In this document: in pieces, positions 10,970-23,539 of the stretch
Layout: the number at the start of each line of letters is the position of its first letter
How positions within the stretch are numbered: the first letter of the stretch is position 1
Assembly (NCBI GenBank): GCA_013368315.1
Contig: JAACJM010000286.1
Location: 1-64,000 of the forward strand
Direction: 5' to 3'
Length of the DNA stretch: 64,000 nucleotides
Source of the DNA: Tetrapyrgos nigripes
Lineage: Eukaryota; Basidiomycota; Agaricomycetes; Agaricales; Campanellaceae
Notes under the pieces: model-generated
Database searches by the model: none
The model's input: the letters and a program-made list of their open reading frames with translations, nothing else
What the model was told of the DNA's origin: nothing
Translations under genes and position numbers: made by a program

Positions 10970-12289
10970 GCTAGCACACCAAGAAAAAAGTAACTCACTG
11001 GACAAAAGTACTTTTATATGAGGGGGATCCAAGGGGTGCCACTGCGATTTCTCAGATCTGTACTCAGCTAACTTCAACTGACTGCACTTCGCCTCGGTAT
11101 GCCGTGGGCTTCATCATCGATGAGTAAGCGCAGGCTGCGCACTGCATACCCGGTGAGTACTCATCAGTCACCGCTTTCCTATGTTCTTTCGTGAAAGCCC
11201 ACCGAAAGCTCGCAAACGATCTAGGTCTAAGGTATTTAGATGGCTTATGGTATTCTTTAGATCATATTCTCATATAAATCAAAACATTCAAGATTTTATC
11301 AATATCATTGCGATATCATCAAAGGAAGTAGTATGTAGAATACTACTCCATGTCACGGCGGGGGTTAGTGGACACAGTTTTGAGTAAGCAAAAATCTCGT
11401 CTACTCGCACCTGCCACAAAACAGTCCTATATGGAGTAGGTCGGCGACTGCAAAAACCCTTGCAAATATTCGAGATTTATTAATGCCTAATAAAAATGCA
11501 CTCACTCCCGCCGTGTGTAGAGGCAGAGCCGGGGGTATGGGTATTTACAGAAGAGGAACCAGAATCATGCTGATGTGTTATTGTAAAAGAGCGATAGATA
11601 CACAATAAGGCCTTGCAGGCGTCGCCGCGTTATCGGCATGCAAGATGCAATCGTAACGTGGTGACTGGTCGTCCATGGAAATTTGGATTGCACTGCAGGT
11701 AATCACAACCGGCTCTCCAATCCTCGAGAGATTGGTAGTCGAGATAGTGACGCAAGGGAGAAGCTGCCGGGGTGCATGGTCCTTCGAAGCTGTTATATTG
11801 AAGATGTAATATCCTCTACTGTTCACCGAAAACAAAGCCCTTCCCGCTTGTGTATGGCGATGTAGCGGCGGTTTCTATGCTACCAAATTCATTAATATTA
11901 TTGACATCAGGCAGCGTTGAATATTCATAATCCCAATCGCCGCTTGCTCCACCTTTGTGTTAGGTCAAGGCGTCAAACAATAGTAATTTCCAAATCTGAC
12001 ATGATTGCATCCGCAACAGATGGTCCTTGTCTAAACACATCGGTGGCAAGTCGCCGGTGGCTTTTGATTTCGAATTTTTTCCGTGTAAACTCTAAATTAT
12101 CCATTGTTCTCGTTGTCATGAATGCGCTGAGTCCCGATAACCAAAAGGTACTATATAAAGAGTGCATTTTGTGGCAATTCAAGTTCCTTATCACCTCAAT
12201 TCAAGGCCTCTTCGTCTTAGTCTTTCACTTTCACTTCTGATACTACATACACAAGCACTACTTGACTCCTCGTCTCGCGCCCCGCCGAC
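10970..12289. other. Intergenic, promoter-like remnant at left end, otherwise nothing seen
   Basis: Positions 10970-11035 match the promoter of gene B, including a CATATAAAAG-type TATA on the minus strand near 11012-11021. Open stretches at 11578-11865 and 11917-12240 lack domains and overlap on both strands; I do not call them. The leader of the small repeat protein probably starts within 12180-12289. Confidence 0.45.
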
Positions 12290-12797
12290 ATGAATACCAA
12301 CAATCTCGTCTTAAACGCCTCTGAGTTGTCGCAACCTACCAGGCCCGAAAGCGGCAAAAGCTACAGTGAGCAATCTCTTCGATTTTCAGGCTCATTAACG
12401 CCCAGCTCACCTCATCCTTCACTTGCTCCATAGGCTCTTTCACCACTGGCAGCTGCGCTTACCACCGTCACTGTGACAGCCATCCTGCCTACGGTGATAG
12501 CACCGGAACAAAAGGCTTCGGGACTGGCAACGATTTCGAAGTCGGATCTCGCCACTGTACGTGTGCTGCCTCTATCCCCGGAGTGTACGGAAATAGCACG
12601 GGAACGAAAGGGTTCGGTACTGGGAATGATTTTGAACGCAAAGTTCTAAATAAAACCAAGTCAAATAAAGGTGGAAATAAGAAAAAAAATCAAGGTGGGT
12701 GATTGTCCTTCAGGTCCAGTCCTCCTGTCAGTAACGGATGTGTCACTGATCCTGAACTGACCTTTCCTCAGCCACTGGATGTCCTAAGAAGACCTAG
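12290..12797 (+). CDS. 120-aa protein with internal duplicated module, three exons
   Basis: Exons 12290-12365, 12434-12694 and 12772-12797 join in frame with GT-AG borders to 121 codons including TAG. The protein has no evident signal peptide. It holds two about 30-residue modules, each ending in YG(D/N)STGTKGFGTGNDFE and each preceded by a Cys/His-rich stretch (CAYHRHCDSHPA and RHCTCAASIPGV). The tail is Lys/Asn-rich and ends ATGCPKKT. The two 51-bp core copies differ at about ten positions, nearly all silent third-codon changes (one gives D/N), which shows the repeat has been held at the protein level. If the second intron is retained the protein would end slightly earlier, at a TGA at 12700. 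I do not recognise the family. Function unknown; the paired Cys/His could bind metal or form disulfides. Confidence 0.72.
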
Positions 12798-13915
12798 GGA
12801 AGCCTAATAATTAGTCACGGTGGAGGAGCAAATCGCTTATAGACCAATTCTTGTATTCTTGATGACGTACTATGAAATAGATGTGGGCCACCACTGCGTG
12901 TGGCAATGACGGAAAGGGAGTCACGAACGCTAAATGAGCGCTGTCAACTGTTCGATACCGGCTCCTATCAGATTCCGAGCACTACGAGTACTATGTTGAC
13001 TGCGCTTGCGCTCAGTGCTAGGTCTGCATCTTCATGTAGATATAGGTAAAATATACATGATAATACTTTTCGAGACTCCATAAATACCATTCAAGGGTCC
13101 AGATCCTTCCGTAGAACCTTCTCTGTTTTCTTGTCGACGTGCTTCATTCTGAACTTCATTCCCATTCTCCAATAAGTATTTCGGTTAATTCGTCTGTGCA
13201 ACGTTATTGAGCATAAATCCCAGTGCTGCGGCTGGGCGTACTGGCGCTGCCCCTACGTCTGGCTCAGCTACAACTACGACATCAGGATATCGTGTTTGGA
13301 TTGGGATACTCACGGGATGGGGGTGTGAATGCAGGTTGTGTGAGATTGTCTGATTGTCGTAATTCAAGAGCACTGTATATGGACAGCCTCGCCTTTCTAT
13401 CTCTAGACCACATCATGTATGCTAGGCTATGGCCTCAAGATATGTAATATGCATATGCGACTTTTTGTAACCCTGAAACAAACCAGAAAATCGGTGCTTC
13501 TTACTAAGACTATGGACTCTCGACCCTCAATGAAGACTAAGTCGCAGTACCATAGGAGGTACATACAAATGAGGTATACAATGTACATACGTTTCCATGG
13601 ACAACGAGTCTACGGTCCGACGGAGTCACCGGGAGGTTGACTGTTCTGGACAGGTGTCACTGTCAAGGATTCAAGAGGACTCAAGTCAAGCATAATGAGC
13701 TCTTTGAATCCTGAGGCAGGGATGCAGGGATGGCATTGGCTAGCGCGTACTTGACGAACCGCTAAAAGCTTTGATAAAAGGACGCACTGGTGGAGATGGA
13801 CGAAAATTCCTTCCCCATTTCCTCTCTACCGAGGATTCCCTTCCCTCTTCGCTCACAACCAAAACGATCTCGTCCTAAAATTCTGAGGAAGGTATTATCG
13901 TATTATCATATCATT
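12798..13915. other. Intergenic between repeat protein and DUF6533 gene
   Basis: No supported gene. A minus-strand tail at 13185-13373 and plus-strand stretches at 13223-13640 overlap and have no recognisable content. A TATA-like GATAAAAGG occurs near 13773, upstream of the DUF6533 gene. Confidence 0.4.
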
Positions 13916-15975
13916 ATGGATCAAGCCAGCAATCCCAGCGTGGGCATCGTCATTATTGAAGGACAGATGTGAGTAGCTCCGAGTCTACTCAAAAGTTTTT
14001 TCCATGTCCTTGCCTGTTTCCTGCCCATTCCTTTTCCCGTGCCACGCACGCCGCACAGTGGTGCCTGTTTCTAATACGTACTGATGTTAATACTCTGCTG
14101 GTCCGCAGAATGGTTCATAGGTATATGTACCTCCTGGGTATCAGTACGTCATCTTTGCAAGCTTTTCGACGTGGACGCTTTTGGAACCCACAAACGCAAA
14201 ATTTATAGCAATTCTTTTTTGGGATCATATTATCACTTTCGGTGAGCTCTGCCCAACTCTATCTAACTTCTTACTTAGTACTCAGTGGTTGACCGTGATA
14301 TTCTCGTATCTGATCGATATCATTTCAGGTGATGAAGTCAACTACATCTGGGCACGACCTAAAATCCTATCCTCTTATTGCTTCCTTATCATCCGATATT
14401 TGGGGTTGGTCGGAACGATTCCTGTGACGGTGGTGAAGTTTTCGATGATGAGTACTATTGTGAGTGCATAAGCCTTCATTCGATTCATCACGGGCTTGTT
14501 GTTTAATTCTATGTCGACGTCATGGCTCTGAACACCAATCTTGCTGTTTTCACTTTCCAGGCGTCAGTAAATTCCAACTGAGATGAAATCCCACACCTGC
14601 CCCTTGATTCTGAACTGGCTTGTTGTATCTAGGTGCATGCGATACTATTCCTACTGGATGGTTTGGATCACTTTGAGAACTATGGTGGTATACGGTAGGT
14701 AGACTTTCAACAAGTCCCATCTCTTCTATACTTCCCTCATTCTCAATTCTACTCATTCACGAACCGTACATCCATACGTTCGCTCTGACCCGTGCAGGTT
14801 CCCTCTGCTTGCGTGTATACGCGCTTTACGAACGGAGTCGTCGAATTTTGATTATTATTGTTGTCCCAAATTTGTTATTTATCGGGATTGCTTTGGTGAG
14901 TAGAACTTGATGAATGTGGTCTTGTGTTCAACGCTGAATTCTCTGTACGCCGACAGTGGTTGAGCTTAGACCAAGGTACGGTACCGATGGAATTGCATCC
15001 TGAAGGGTGTGTGGTCTCGATACCTGTCGATGCGTGAGTCCATTTGTTATGACTCGGAAAACAAGCATCGTCATGTTCAACTTGATTCATTCTCGTCGTG
15101 TGCTTTTACCTTTGTCTTCTTAGTGCCAAGTTCCGTGCGTCTCTCACTTGTACTTGTATCAAACTCGTTCACATTTGGATTCATCTGTGCCCTTTTCCCC
15201 CTTTTCCTGTACTCAGAACACATAATCCGATGGATACTAGGTCTAGTCATCGACTCTCTCATCTTTTCATTAACACTATGGAAATCCTGGTCCATGAGAC
15301 ATTATCATCGCTTCAATGTGCAGGGGTCGGATCCATTGATTGCATTGTTATTTAGAGACGGTGAGTATGTAGCCAATTTAGGCCAACGAATCGATAATCA
15401 ATTTCTTACTCCTCCTTGATGGGTCTATATCACAGGTGCTGTATACTACGTGTAGGTATCGGCGCTGTAAATTGTTGTCTTCAACTACTCAGACGTACGA
15501 GTATATCAGGTTCATACTGCTTGTGATGTCTGCAAATATAATAACGTACTATGTAAGTCGGGCTTTTTACATACGCATGCGTGTCTACTGACTTACGTTT
15601 GTGGCTTAGGGTTCCGGAGTAGGTGTTCAGAGCATTCATTTTGCCTTCTATTTGTTGAATATCGTCCGCCTCTCTGCCATACCACAGGCCTACAACACAG
15701 AACCCCTATTCACATTCACATTCAACTTTTCCGCAATAATGGTATCGCGTATGCTTCTCAACCTTCATAAATCAGTCGATGAAGGAATTCTCTCCTCTCA
15801 AAGGCTGATTGATATTGATTTTGTTCCCACTATGCCATGGTCGGAAAGTCGTGATCTAGAACTTGAAATTGTCTCGAGTCTGAGGAGGAGGAATGGTCGG
15901 GCTAGTCGTAGTATAATATTGGATAGTATAGTGGATTTGGATGATGAGATATTAGAAATAGAAAGAGACGATTGA
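13916..15975 (+). CDS. DUF6533 integral membrane protein, multi-exon
   Basis: Starting at ATG 13916 (MDQASNPSVG), exons splice to give RYMYLLAILFWDHIITFGDEVNYIWARP, the hallmark N-terminal DUF6533 domain. Further membrane exons follow (RVYALYERSRRILIIIVVPNLLF and HIIRWILGLVIDSLIFSLTLWKSW). The last exon (about 15610-15975) ends with a membrane helix, the conserved FNFSAIMVSRMLLNLHKS and an acidic tail ILEIERDD. The family has about seven predicted membrane helices and is greatly expanded in Agaricomycetes; its role is unknown. At least nine short introns are needed. An in-frame ATG at 13790 is a possible earlier start, but the TATA-like site at 13773 argues for 13916. It is convergent with FAD oxidoreductase B. 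Confidence 0.82.
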
Positions 15976-16648
15976 TTCCGAATGTCATCCTTTGATATCG
16001 CGAAGAAGGAGATGTGGGAATGGTTTTATCGTCTTTCCATCTGAAGCTACTTGTCCATGCCATGTTTGGTATACTATTCAACAAGTCGAGCTTTCATAGT
16101 ACAAAGAGTAATTTACAGAACCTGAAAAGTACAGAGCCTGACTCAAAGGCCATAGGTAATATACAATTGCGTGCAGCCATTTACCGCTAAGTATCTTTGT
16201 GGCACGAGCCGAAATTGCAGAGCATATATGCGCTAGACACTCTACCCTAGATTTCGCATATGGATTCCGGCTTGGAGATTCTCGAAAACGTCTCTAGACC
16301 TAAGTAAGAGTTCTCCCAACGGCTGTTACACGGCATAGAGAATTCGGAGTCCGGATCTCACGTCGCTTTGGGAACGCCGGTTGGGGTTGGGGGGAGGGAG
16401 GGCTCCAAAGCATGTCTGAAGGCACCAACGATAACAGAAGAGCTAACGGGGTACTGTGAGAACGGAGAACGATTACATGGCTAGTAGCGGCTATGAATGA
16501 GTAACGTCCTAAAAATTGACCTCCCGATGTCGGAGCACCATACATAATTTGGCTAATCCACTTGACAAAGCAGCCGCGCCAATCTCCTCTACTCATTCCC
16601 TCCCTCTTCCCCAACCACCAACAAATCCTCAACTCATATCCTACCCTC
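15976..16648. other. Convergent intergenic region
   Basis: Holds the 3' ends of the DUF6533 gene and FAD oxidoreductase B. An open stretch at 16300-16632 on the minus strand has no domain; nothing else seen. Confidence 0.5.
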
Positions 16649-18752
16649 CTACCACCTCTGGGTCAAGTTGTCCTCAAGGTCCCTCTGCTCCTCTATCGAC
16701 GTATGAAACTGAAACACATTCTCTGGATCCACGACCGCTTTGAGTGCTTCAAGACGAGGATAGTGAGGTCCATAGTAGCGGTGTTGCCCTGTCAAACAAA
16801 ATATGGGTCAGAGTGAGAGATGTGAGTGGACCGAGGTCGAACTTGAGGGAAAAAGAAGAGGGAAAGTAGACATACAATCTTCTAGCCGGCCATCGATGTA
16901 GTTGGGGTATGCACTGTTTGACGACGAGACAGAGGTCAATATAATACAACAAGCAAAAAGACCGGATTGCCGCACCCATAATCCCAATTAACGGGCATAT
17001 TGTCGACTATAGTCGAAACGATGCCTAAATAACGCATCCGTATCCGTCAGTCAGGAAACCAAGTAAACAAAGAAATACCAACACACCATCCACGAATCCG
17101 AATGCCGAATCAGGATATGGAGGTAAACCATTCGATGAAGACGCGTAAGGTTGAAAAGTCCAAAGTGTATCCCTATGCGCGAACGCCGTATCGTCCAGAG
17201 GAACAGCGTTAATAGCAGAGTTGACACCTCCATACAGTTCTACTTCAACGTGCCAGAACTATAATGAACATAAGAGCGTCAGAAATGGAATAGAAACAGG
17301 GGAAAAAACTCACCAAATCAACATCCCACCCCGCCGTCCCCAAATAGTCCATCATCCCTCCCATAGCCTCATCTGTCAACGGTACCTCCATTGGTGCCAT
17401 TATACTCTTTGCGTAAAAGGTATCATGCATATCTGCTCCAGTAGCAGTCGTGTTTAACCCGTTCGTCGGGACCGCACCAGCACCCAAGAGATCGATGTAC
17501 GAGCCCGTCACTAACGTGCTTCCCGAATTGACGTCTGGCTCGGGAAGTCCAGAGGAAGATAGGAAGGGTGCAATCGTCTCGTTGAACTGTGCTTCCACTT
17601 CCTCCTTACTCAGCCCCGGGGTAACCGCAAAATATGTCGTAAGCAACGAAAGTAGAACTCTGCCTCTCGCAGAGGACCCCTTAATAACCCCAAAATCCGT
17701 TCCGATGGTGTTAGTGAGGTTGGGTGAGAGGGCCCACTGTTGGTAGGCTTTGAAGGCTTGAGTAGCGATGGGGGTAGGGACGTCCCAGACGAATTGCGCG
17801 AATGTACCCCCGGAGGGAGGGATAGGGTGTGTCTTGAAGAGGACGGAGGTTGTGATGGCGAAGGAGGAGGAGGAGCCGCGGATGCCCTGAGAGACGAGTG
17901 TTAGTTAGTTGAGAAGGGGAACGATGGGAGGAGCCATGAGAACGCACCCAGAACAGTTCCGAATGAGAATCTTCAGAAACCTCCACTATCGTTCCATTCG
18001 CTAGAACGACCGTTGCTGACAGGATGTTGTCTAGAGTCATCCCCCACATTCTCGATGCGAAGCCCCATCCACCAAAACCTGTGCAATTACATTCATTAGA
18101 CCTTCTCAGCCACTAGCAACCAAAATGAGTATCGACTACTCACCCGAATGCCCACCAATCCCAACATACGCACATCTCCCATGCGGTAGGCCTCTCCCCT
18201 TCTCATTCAATACCAAAGCTATATCACCCAACCGATTCCCCGTCTCAATACGCGCGTTGAAGGTGCTGTCGTCAATAGTAATACCCTTCATTTGACTCAG
18301 GTCAACAACGAGAGAGCCATTTTTACCGCCTAAGCCATTGGCGATGTAGCTATGCTAATATATTTGGTAGACTGTCGGTTGTGGTTGGAAGGATGACTTG
18401 GCGTTAAACTCACCCCACCACTCCGTGCAACGACACGTAGGTCGTGTTTCGCTCCTGCTTGGACTACCGTTGACACTTGTTCGGTGGTGTTGGGGAAGGC
18501 AATGGCGAATGGGTTAATTTCGAAGCGGAGGTTGTCTGGAGACTTGTCAGATACCACATGAAAGGAAGAAAGGGAAAAGGAAGACTGCGTACAAGCTATG
18601 CTAGCATTTGCATAATCGGGATCCCCTGGAAAAACGACACGTACATCCCCAACATCACTCGTGAAAGCCGACTCGTTGAGGCTCTGTGGTTGCCCAAAAG
18701 CCGAGAGGACATGTACGAGGACCTGCAGAGCGACAAAGAGAGCTTTGTACAT
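16649..18752 (-). CDS. FAD-linked (berberine-bridge type) oxidoreductase B
   Basis: Nine exons on the minus strand (18752-18593, 18535-18414, 18354-18144, 18078-17948, 17886-17314, 17258-17087, 17024-16976, 16913-16876, 16788-16649) join without a break to 532 codons including TAG, 531 aa. A signal peptide ([20 protein letters not shown]) precedes the PCMH FAD domain with VVARSGG|HSY and [22 protein letters not shown], giving His and Cys for bicovalent FAD. The BBE domain ends the protein ([28 protein letters not shown]). Predicted secreted oxidase, substrate unknown. It is a paralogue of the 8.0-10.5 kb gene with the same intron positions, and its tail is about 14 residues longer. One intron uses GTGCGG as donor, also seen in the paralogue. 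A TATA box lies about 45 bp upstream. Confidence 0.9.
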
Positions 18753-18793
18753 GCTAGCACACCAAGAAAAAAGTAACTCACCGGACCGCAGTG

Positions 18794-18803
18794 CTTTTAT
18801 ATG
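18794..18803 (-). promoter_or_regulatory. TATA box of FAD oxidoreductase B
   Basis: Minus strand CATATAAAAGC about 45 bp before ATG 18752. The same element and spacing are kept upstream of the truncated copy at 10969, suggesting the promoter was copied with it. Confidence 0.6.
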
Positions 18804-19118
18804 AGGATCCGTCGGCGCCGTTCGTTGTTTTTAGTTGATTGATGGGGACGCTGCTGAAATCATTTTGTGTAGATCATTTGGGAGATCGTGCGGGAGGAAG
18901 GTCAGGTGTATAGATATGTATGGGGAATGGGGTTGGGGACAGTTGGTCGAGACATGATGGGCGGAGGAACCATGAAGCGAGGCGGCTCGCCTATGTTTGG
19001 AAACAAGTTCATACGCCACCCGGTTAGGCTAGCTTCCTTGACTTCATCTGAGCACTCTGTAAGGCTGGAATAATCAGACTGTAATTCGTACAACATATCT
19101 TCATACCGTAAATATTAT
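18804..19118. other. Short intergenic gap
   Basis: Upstream region of FAD oxidoreductase B and 3' end of the 7TM gene; no other feature seen. Confidence 0.5.
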
Positions 19119-21200
19119 CTACACCTGTACCAGTTCTATGTCGGTACCCTCTCCCTTTTGTCCCTTTTGTTCCGGGGGAAAATCTCCATGCTCCTCCACA
19201 GCTACTCCCCTCGAACCGATAGGGTCACCCCTCAACCTTTCCAAGTCCATATCCGTAAGAAAAGAGACCTGTGTCATTGAAGAATGTAGCCCGGTGCCCG
19301 TTCTCCTGGTACCGGTTCCACTTTGTGCACTTGTAGTATGATTCGGACTTTTTGCGAACTGAATCGGCCTTATTGCATGTGGATGCCGCGCCGATCTGTA
19401 ACCAGCAGTAGCATAACTAGACGCTGTCCATTGTGAAGATAAATCGAATCCAGAGTCGTTGATATTCTTTTGTCTGAATACCAAGATGACGATGAGGGTT
19501 GGGTACATGCTCTATATATACCGTAAATTTGGGTCAGAAAACTACGCTGGTCACAATAAGGATGGAGAGTCTGAGGACTTACGGCGCTACTAGGTAGCAA
19601 GGCTCCGAATATTCTGATTCCGAAGCTGTCAAAGACATTCAAGCTGGCAAGGAGAGCAAAGAACTGCCATTCATGGAAAGAATAAAGAATCAGAATCCAT
19701 TAACTGCACGTCCCAGTATAGGGAAGGTATAAAAGTGAGTGCTACTCACCCAAATCACACAATAAAGGAAGCCAGACTGAACCAACAATAACAAGATATT
19801 TCCTACATTCGAAGTCGAGCCACCTTCCATGACTCTAAGGCCAGATTTAATGAATTTGTTGTATTCCCTTTAAGAATCAAAAGGACCAGAGAATTAGTGT
19901 GAGAAAGCGTAGTACACCGGCAGTCTGACACTGTCTGAGTGACTTACCAAGTCTTATATCCAACCAAAATCGTCGTAATACCATTCGTCACAAGCAGCAT
20001 GATAGGCAGAATCAACTTCTGCTTAGAATCTCCTTCTATATTCGTCAAGACGACTCGTAGTGTGATTGCGCCGTCTGCGAAGGATACGGCTTTATATAGA
20101 ATGAAAAGTGCAAGAAGAGTGCAGATAAGTGTAGGAGTATGTTAGGAAAAGGAGTTAGAAGTAGTATGTTGGGAAAGGACAGTGTGCATGAGTAGTGAAA
20201 GAATTTGACTTTTAGTTTGGACTCACCAATTGTCCCCAAAGAACAAAGAACGAGAACAACCTGAACTAAACGACGTCTCTTGAATAAAATCCACGCTCTC
20301 CAAATGACTATCGCGTCGCCGATGAGATACTAAAATCAAGAATACGCATACCACACTGTCAGTATATGATCCATACTCATCATTAAACCAAAATCTCAAC
20401 AAAAAAAAAAAAAAAAAATCCACTCACGATGATTCTCGCCACCACAGTTACCGCGGCACCAACCCTCGTCTCCAACGGTAATGGATCATAAGGCGTTTCC
20501 CCAAAGCTACGCATCGAAGCCTGTTGAAAAACAAGGTCACATGCGACGAGAGAGCCGTCTGCGAGTAACATTGTTAGGATGGCGGCGAGGAGGATACATC
20601 GTGCTGGGGAGGTGCGGAGGCCTTGTTGACTATGTCATAATATTGGTTTTATTATGTATTTGTGATGGGCGCCGGCGAATGGGCATGGGGCATGAGAGAG
20701 GGGACGTGATGTATGCAATCAGTACCGAGTAAGTCTTTCGAAAAATGGGCGAAAGGGGGCAGTAGTAATTGAGTAGACACGCACATGAGAATGGAACTGG
20801 CCAACATAGCCAGGATAAAGAACATTCCTATGCACATATGTAAATCGGGGTTAACATTGTACCTTTTTTCGGCAGTGCATGGATAAATGCGATATGGATT
20901 TGTAAAAATGAAGCTATCAAGGAGTTATGAACATCGCATTTAGCTGCTAGTCATCCGCCCTGGACGGACTTGGGATTTTGCATCCCACTCCTCGACATGA
21001 AAATGAAATAGACGAAATAAAACGCGGAACATATGCATAAAGAGCGAGTACTCACCAAAAAGCATAAAGCCTATCGAAGTTGAAGCAATGATCCGGTATA
21101 ACGCTAACGCAGTTTCATCCAATAGGGGGCCTCCTTGAGGTGCGGCATCTTGGGTACTACTTGGAGAGCTAGCGCTAGTCGTAGAGTTTGAGCTGGACAT
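19119..21200 (-). CDS. 7TM integral membrane protein of the Agaricomycete orphan family
   Basis: Translation starts at ATG 21200 (MSSSNSTTSASSPSSTQ) after a TATA-poor region and ends at TAG 19119. Exons encode successive membrane helices. They read LYRIIASTSIGFMLFG|MFFILAMLASSILM; ARCILLAAILTMLLADGSLVACDLVF; AAVTVVARII; YLIGDAIVIWRAWILFKRR then VQVVLVLCSLGTIG; LRVVLTNIEGDSKQKLILPIMLLVTNGITTILVGYKTW; VGNILLLLVQSGFLYCVIW; and FFALLASLNVFDSFGIRIFG. They finish with YPTLIVILVFRQKNI and a soluble tail rich in Ser/Arg. The Y-x-IGD-x-(I/V)VWRAW and YPTLIVxLV motifs are hallmarks of a large uncharacterised mushroom 7TM family, sometimes likened to receptors. About eight short introns. No frame break seen. 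Function unknown. Confidence 0.8.
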
Positions 21201-22134
21201 AACTGGTACGGGATATGGAGTCGGACGATCAGTGAGGTGAGCGGTGGGGGTAATGAGGATTAGCAGGGTTAAGGAAGGGAATCGGGATAAGGGAAACTTG
21301 ATTGAACGAAACGAAAAGGAAGGACGGACGAACAATCCTCAGCCCCGCTCCAAGCCTCGTTCTTATATGCGGTATCATCCTTATACGCTCGCGCCCAGTC
21401 GAGTCAGCGCCCATATAAAGATTAGTCTATACAGTAACTCATGGCCCTGCCACCTGGTTACTACCGTTGTGCTACCAAGGCTCCGTAGTAATACATACTA
21501 ATAAAGATAAAGTAGTCCAGCGATGACAAAACGTTAATTATGTATTGCTATCGAATTGCGGTGATCAGACATATCAGTTAGTAGTACTTCCACGGAAGAT
21601 CAGCAAAGGCACTGTACATGCAAATCAAGTCGGGTCTCAGGCTCGGAACCCCGGTGCACTATTGAGATTGCATCTTCAGATGGAAGTGTCTTTAGTGCAT
21701 ATATTATCAAGTAGATAATGAGAAATACCACAAAAAAGTATGATAACCTAACTATAAGACGAATGGCCACCTCCAGGAGACCACGTTTTTACTGGTGCAT
21801 AGTGGGCGTAATTGGCATCCCCCGTCTAGTAAAATGAATAAGCCCCTCTTCATCCTCCAACGCAACTTCCAAGGAATACACAAACTCAACCCTTCATCTA
21901 GCCACCGGCTACTTGAAAACCACTCCATCATCCACAATCTTGTCGTTAGTTCCTATCGTCGGAATACCAGGATAGACTCGGTGCAGATTCATATACGTTG
22001 AGTCTGACAAGATTAGGAAGGGGTTTTTGAGTGAGCCCATCAATCAAGTTTGAGGTACCAGCAGTCTGCGAAAACTGAAAGATTAGTACAGATAAGTTCA
22101 GACCTGTAAACTTTGAAGTAAAGAACGAAGGAAG
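21201..22134. other. Intergenic with possible coding relic
   Basis: Upstream of the 7TM gene. On the minus strand between about 22010 and 21793 two broken pieces read DKIVDDGVVFK and FVYSLEVALEDEEGLIHFTRRGMPITPTMHQ, with stops between them. They look like the tail of a degraded enzyme gene that I cannot identify. Nothing else is supported. Confidence 0.3.
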
Positions 22135-23454
22135 TAGGGCTGCGCACCGTCCAGTATTACTGGTACGCCTGTATTTTGTACTGGGTCAATACTGGGTGAA
22201 AAAATCGTATACGGTACGGTACGGGTATAGGTACGGCAGTATTACGGTCAGTACGGGTTTACGGTGTAGAATATATATTTTACTCACTATTGTCATGAAG
22301 TGAGGGCCTCTAGCACCTCTTCTGCCATCGTATGAGACGTCTCCATCCATATCAGACGGTAAGTACATGTTACTGGTCGTCTGTAGGTGGTTTGCTTACC
22401 TTTTTGGTCTTTGCGACATCTAAGTAAGTGGTCATTACCCTTGCTTTGACCGCCATTTTGGCATAAATTCATCCAGATGAGGGCGGCAAGCTTGAATTCG
22501 GTATGGAATTGGACGGTTTTGGATAGCGGCTGACACTTTTGGGCAAGAATTCAGCAAAAAAGGTGAGCAATTTATTGGCCGAGGCATTACCGAACCCGTA
22601 CCCGTACAAACCCGTACAACGGCAGTACCAAATACGGCCGTACAAATTTGGTCAAATGGCTTTTACGGTACGGGCCCGTACTATCATACGCTACCAAGGG
22701 GTGTCCGGGAATGCGGACCGGCACACTCCGGAGGTCGGTCGGTCGAGTGGTCGAGGCCACTAAAAAATTTTGGTGACTCAAAAATTTTCGAGGCTTTGAG
22801 GAGGAAATATGTGCAATTTTGAGTATTCTCAATGCTATAGTGATTTCTGAGACCCATATAACTTGCAAAACAGCTGTCAAAAGCGCGAAATAGCATAGGT
22901 GTCATATTACTGACTCTTGACTGAAGCCCGATGCATCGGGCTGACTTATTACTCTCTTCTGATTGGTGGAAAATTTCTACAATACCAATTGACATATATG
23001 CGTCGTGCTCTAGTTTCTTTCAAGCACATTGGAAGCATGATTAACTCGGACGAAGAACTCCCTGACCTTAACACTGTGAGTCTTCTTTCAGCATAACCCC
23101 AAGCGTAACCTCTGTCAATTATATCACTCATACTTATTACATACTGTATACTATAGATTCCCATTGTCAATGGACATGCGAACTGTCCCTGTACAATGGT
23201 TCCCCGGGGATGGCGCTGTGAGGTATGCAAAGGAGAGAGGTCTTACAAGAGGCGGCAGTACTAGTGACTGCAATCTGATGCATGGCTGCTTAGTCATATG
23301 ACCCCACCTTCCATATATGGCAGGAGCGCTCGGTCGGTCGAGCCTCAGAGACCGTTAAAAAATTTTTAGGCATCGTGTAATAAAATAAAATTTCTGACCC
23401 CCCTTGTACGCTACCCGTACAAACCGTACTATTACGGTACGGCGCGCAGCCCTA
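22135..23454. mobile_element. Non-autonomous hAT element, 8-bp TSD
   Basis: The 1320-bp block starts TAGGGCTGCGCACCGT and ends ACGGCGCGCAGCCCTA, imperfect inverted ends of the hAT type. It is flanked by perfect 8-bp direct repeats GAAGGAAG (22127-22134 and 23455-23462). Near both ends the motif GTACGG/CCGTAC occurs many times, as expected for subterminal transposase-binding repeats. The interior holds no recognisable transposase, so movement would depend on another element. It contains an 18-bp perfect palindrome at 22925-22942. Confidence 0.9.
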
Positions 23455-23539
23455 GAAGGAAGGGGAGGCCAGTAGAAAATAAGAGAAACTATTCACTACC
23501 AAACTGCCGATCTCCTAATGGCGCTATCAAACTTCCCTA

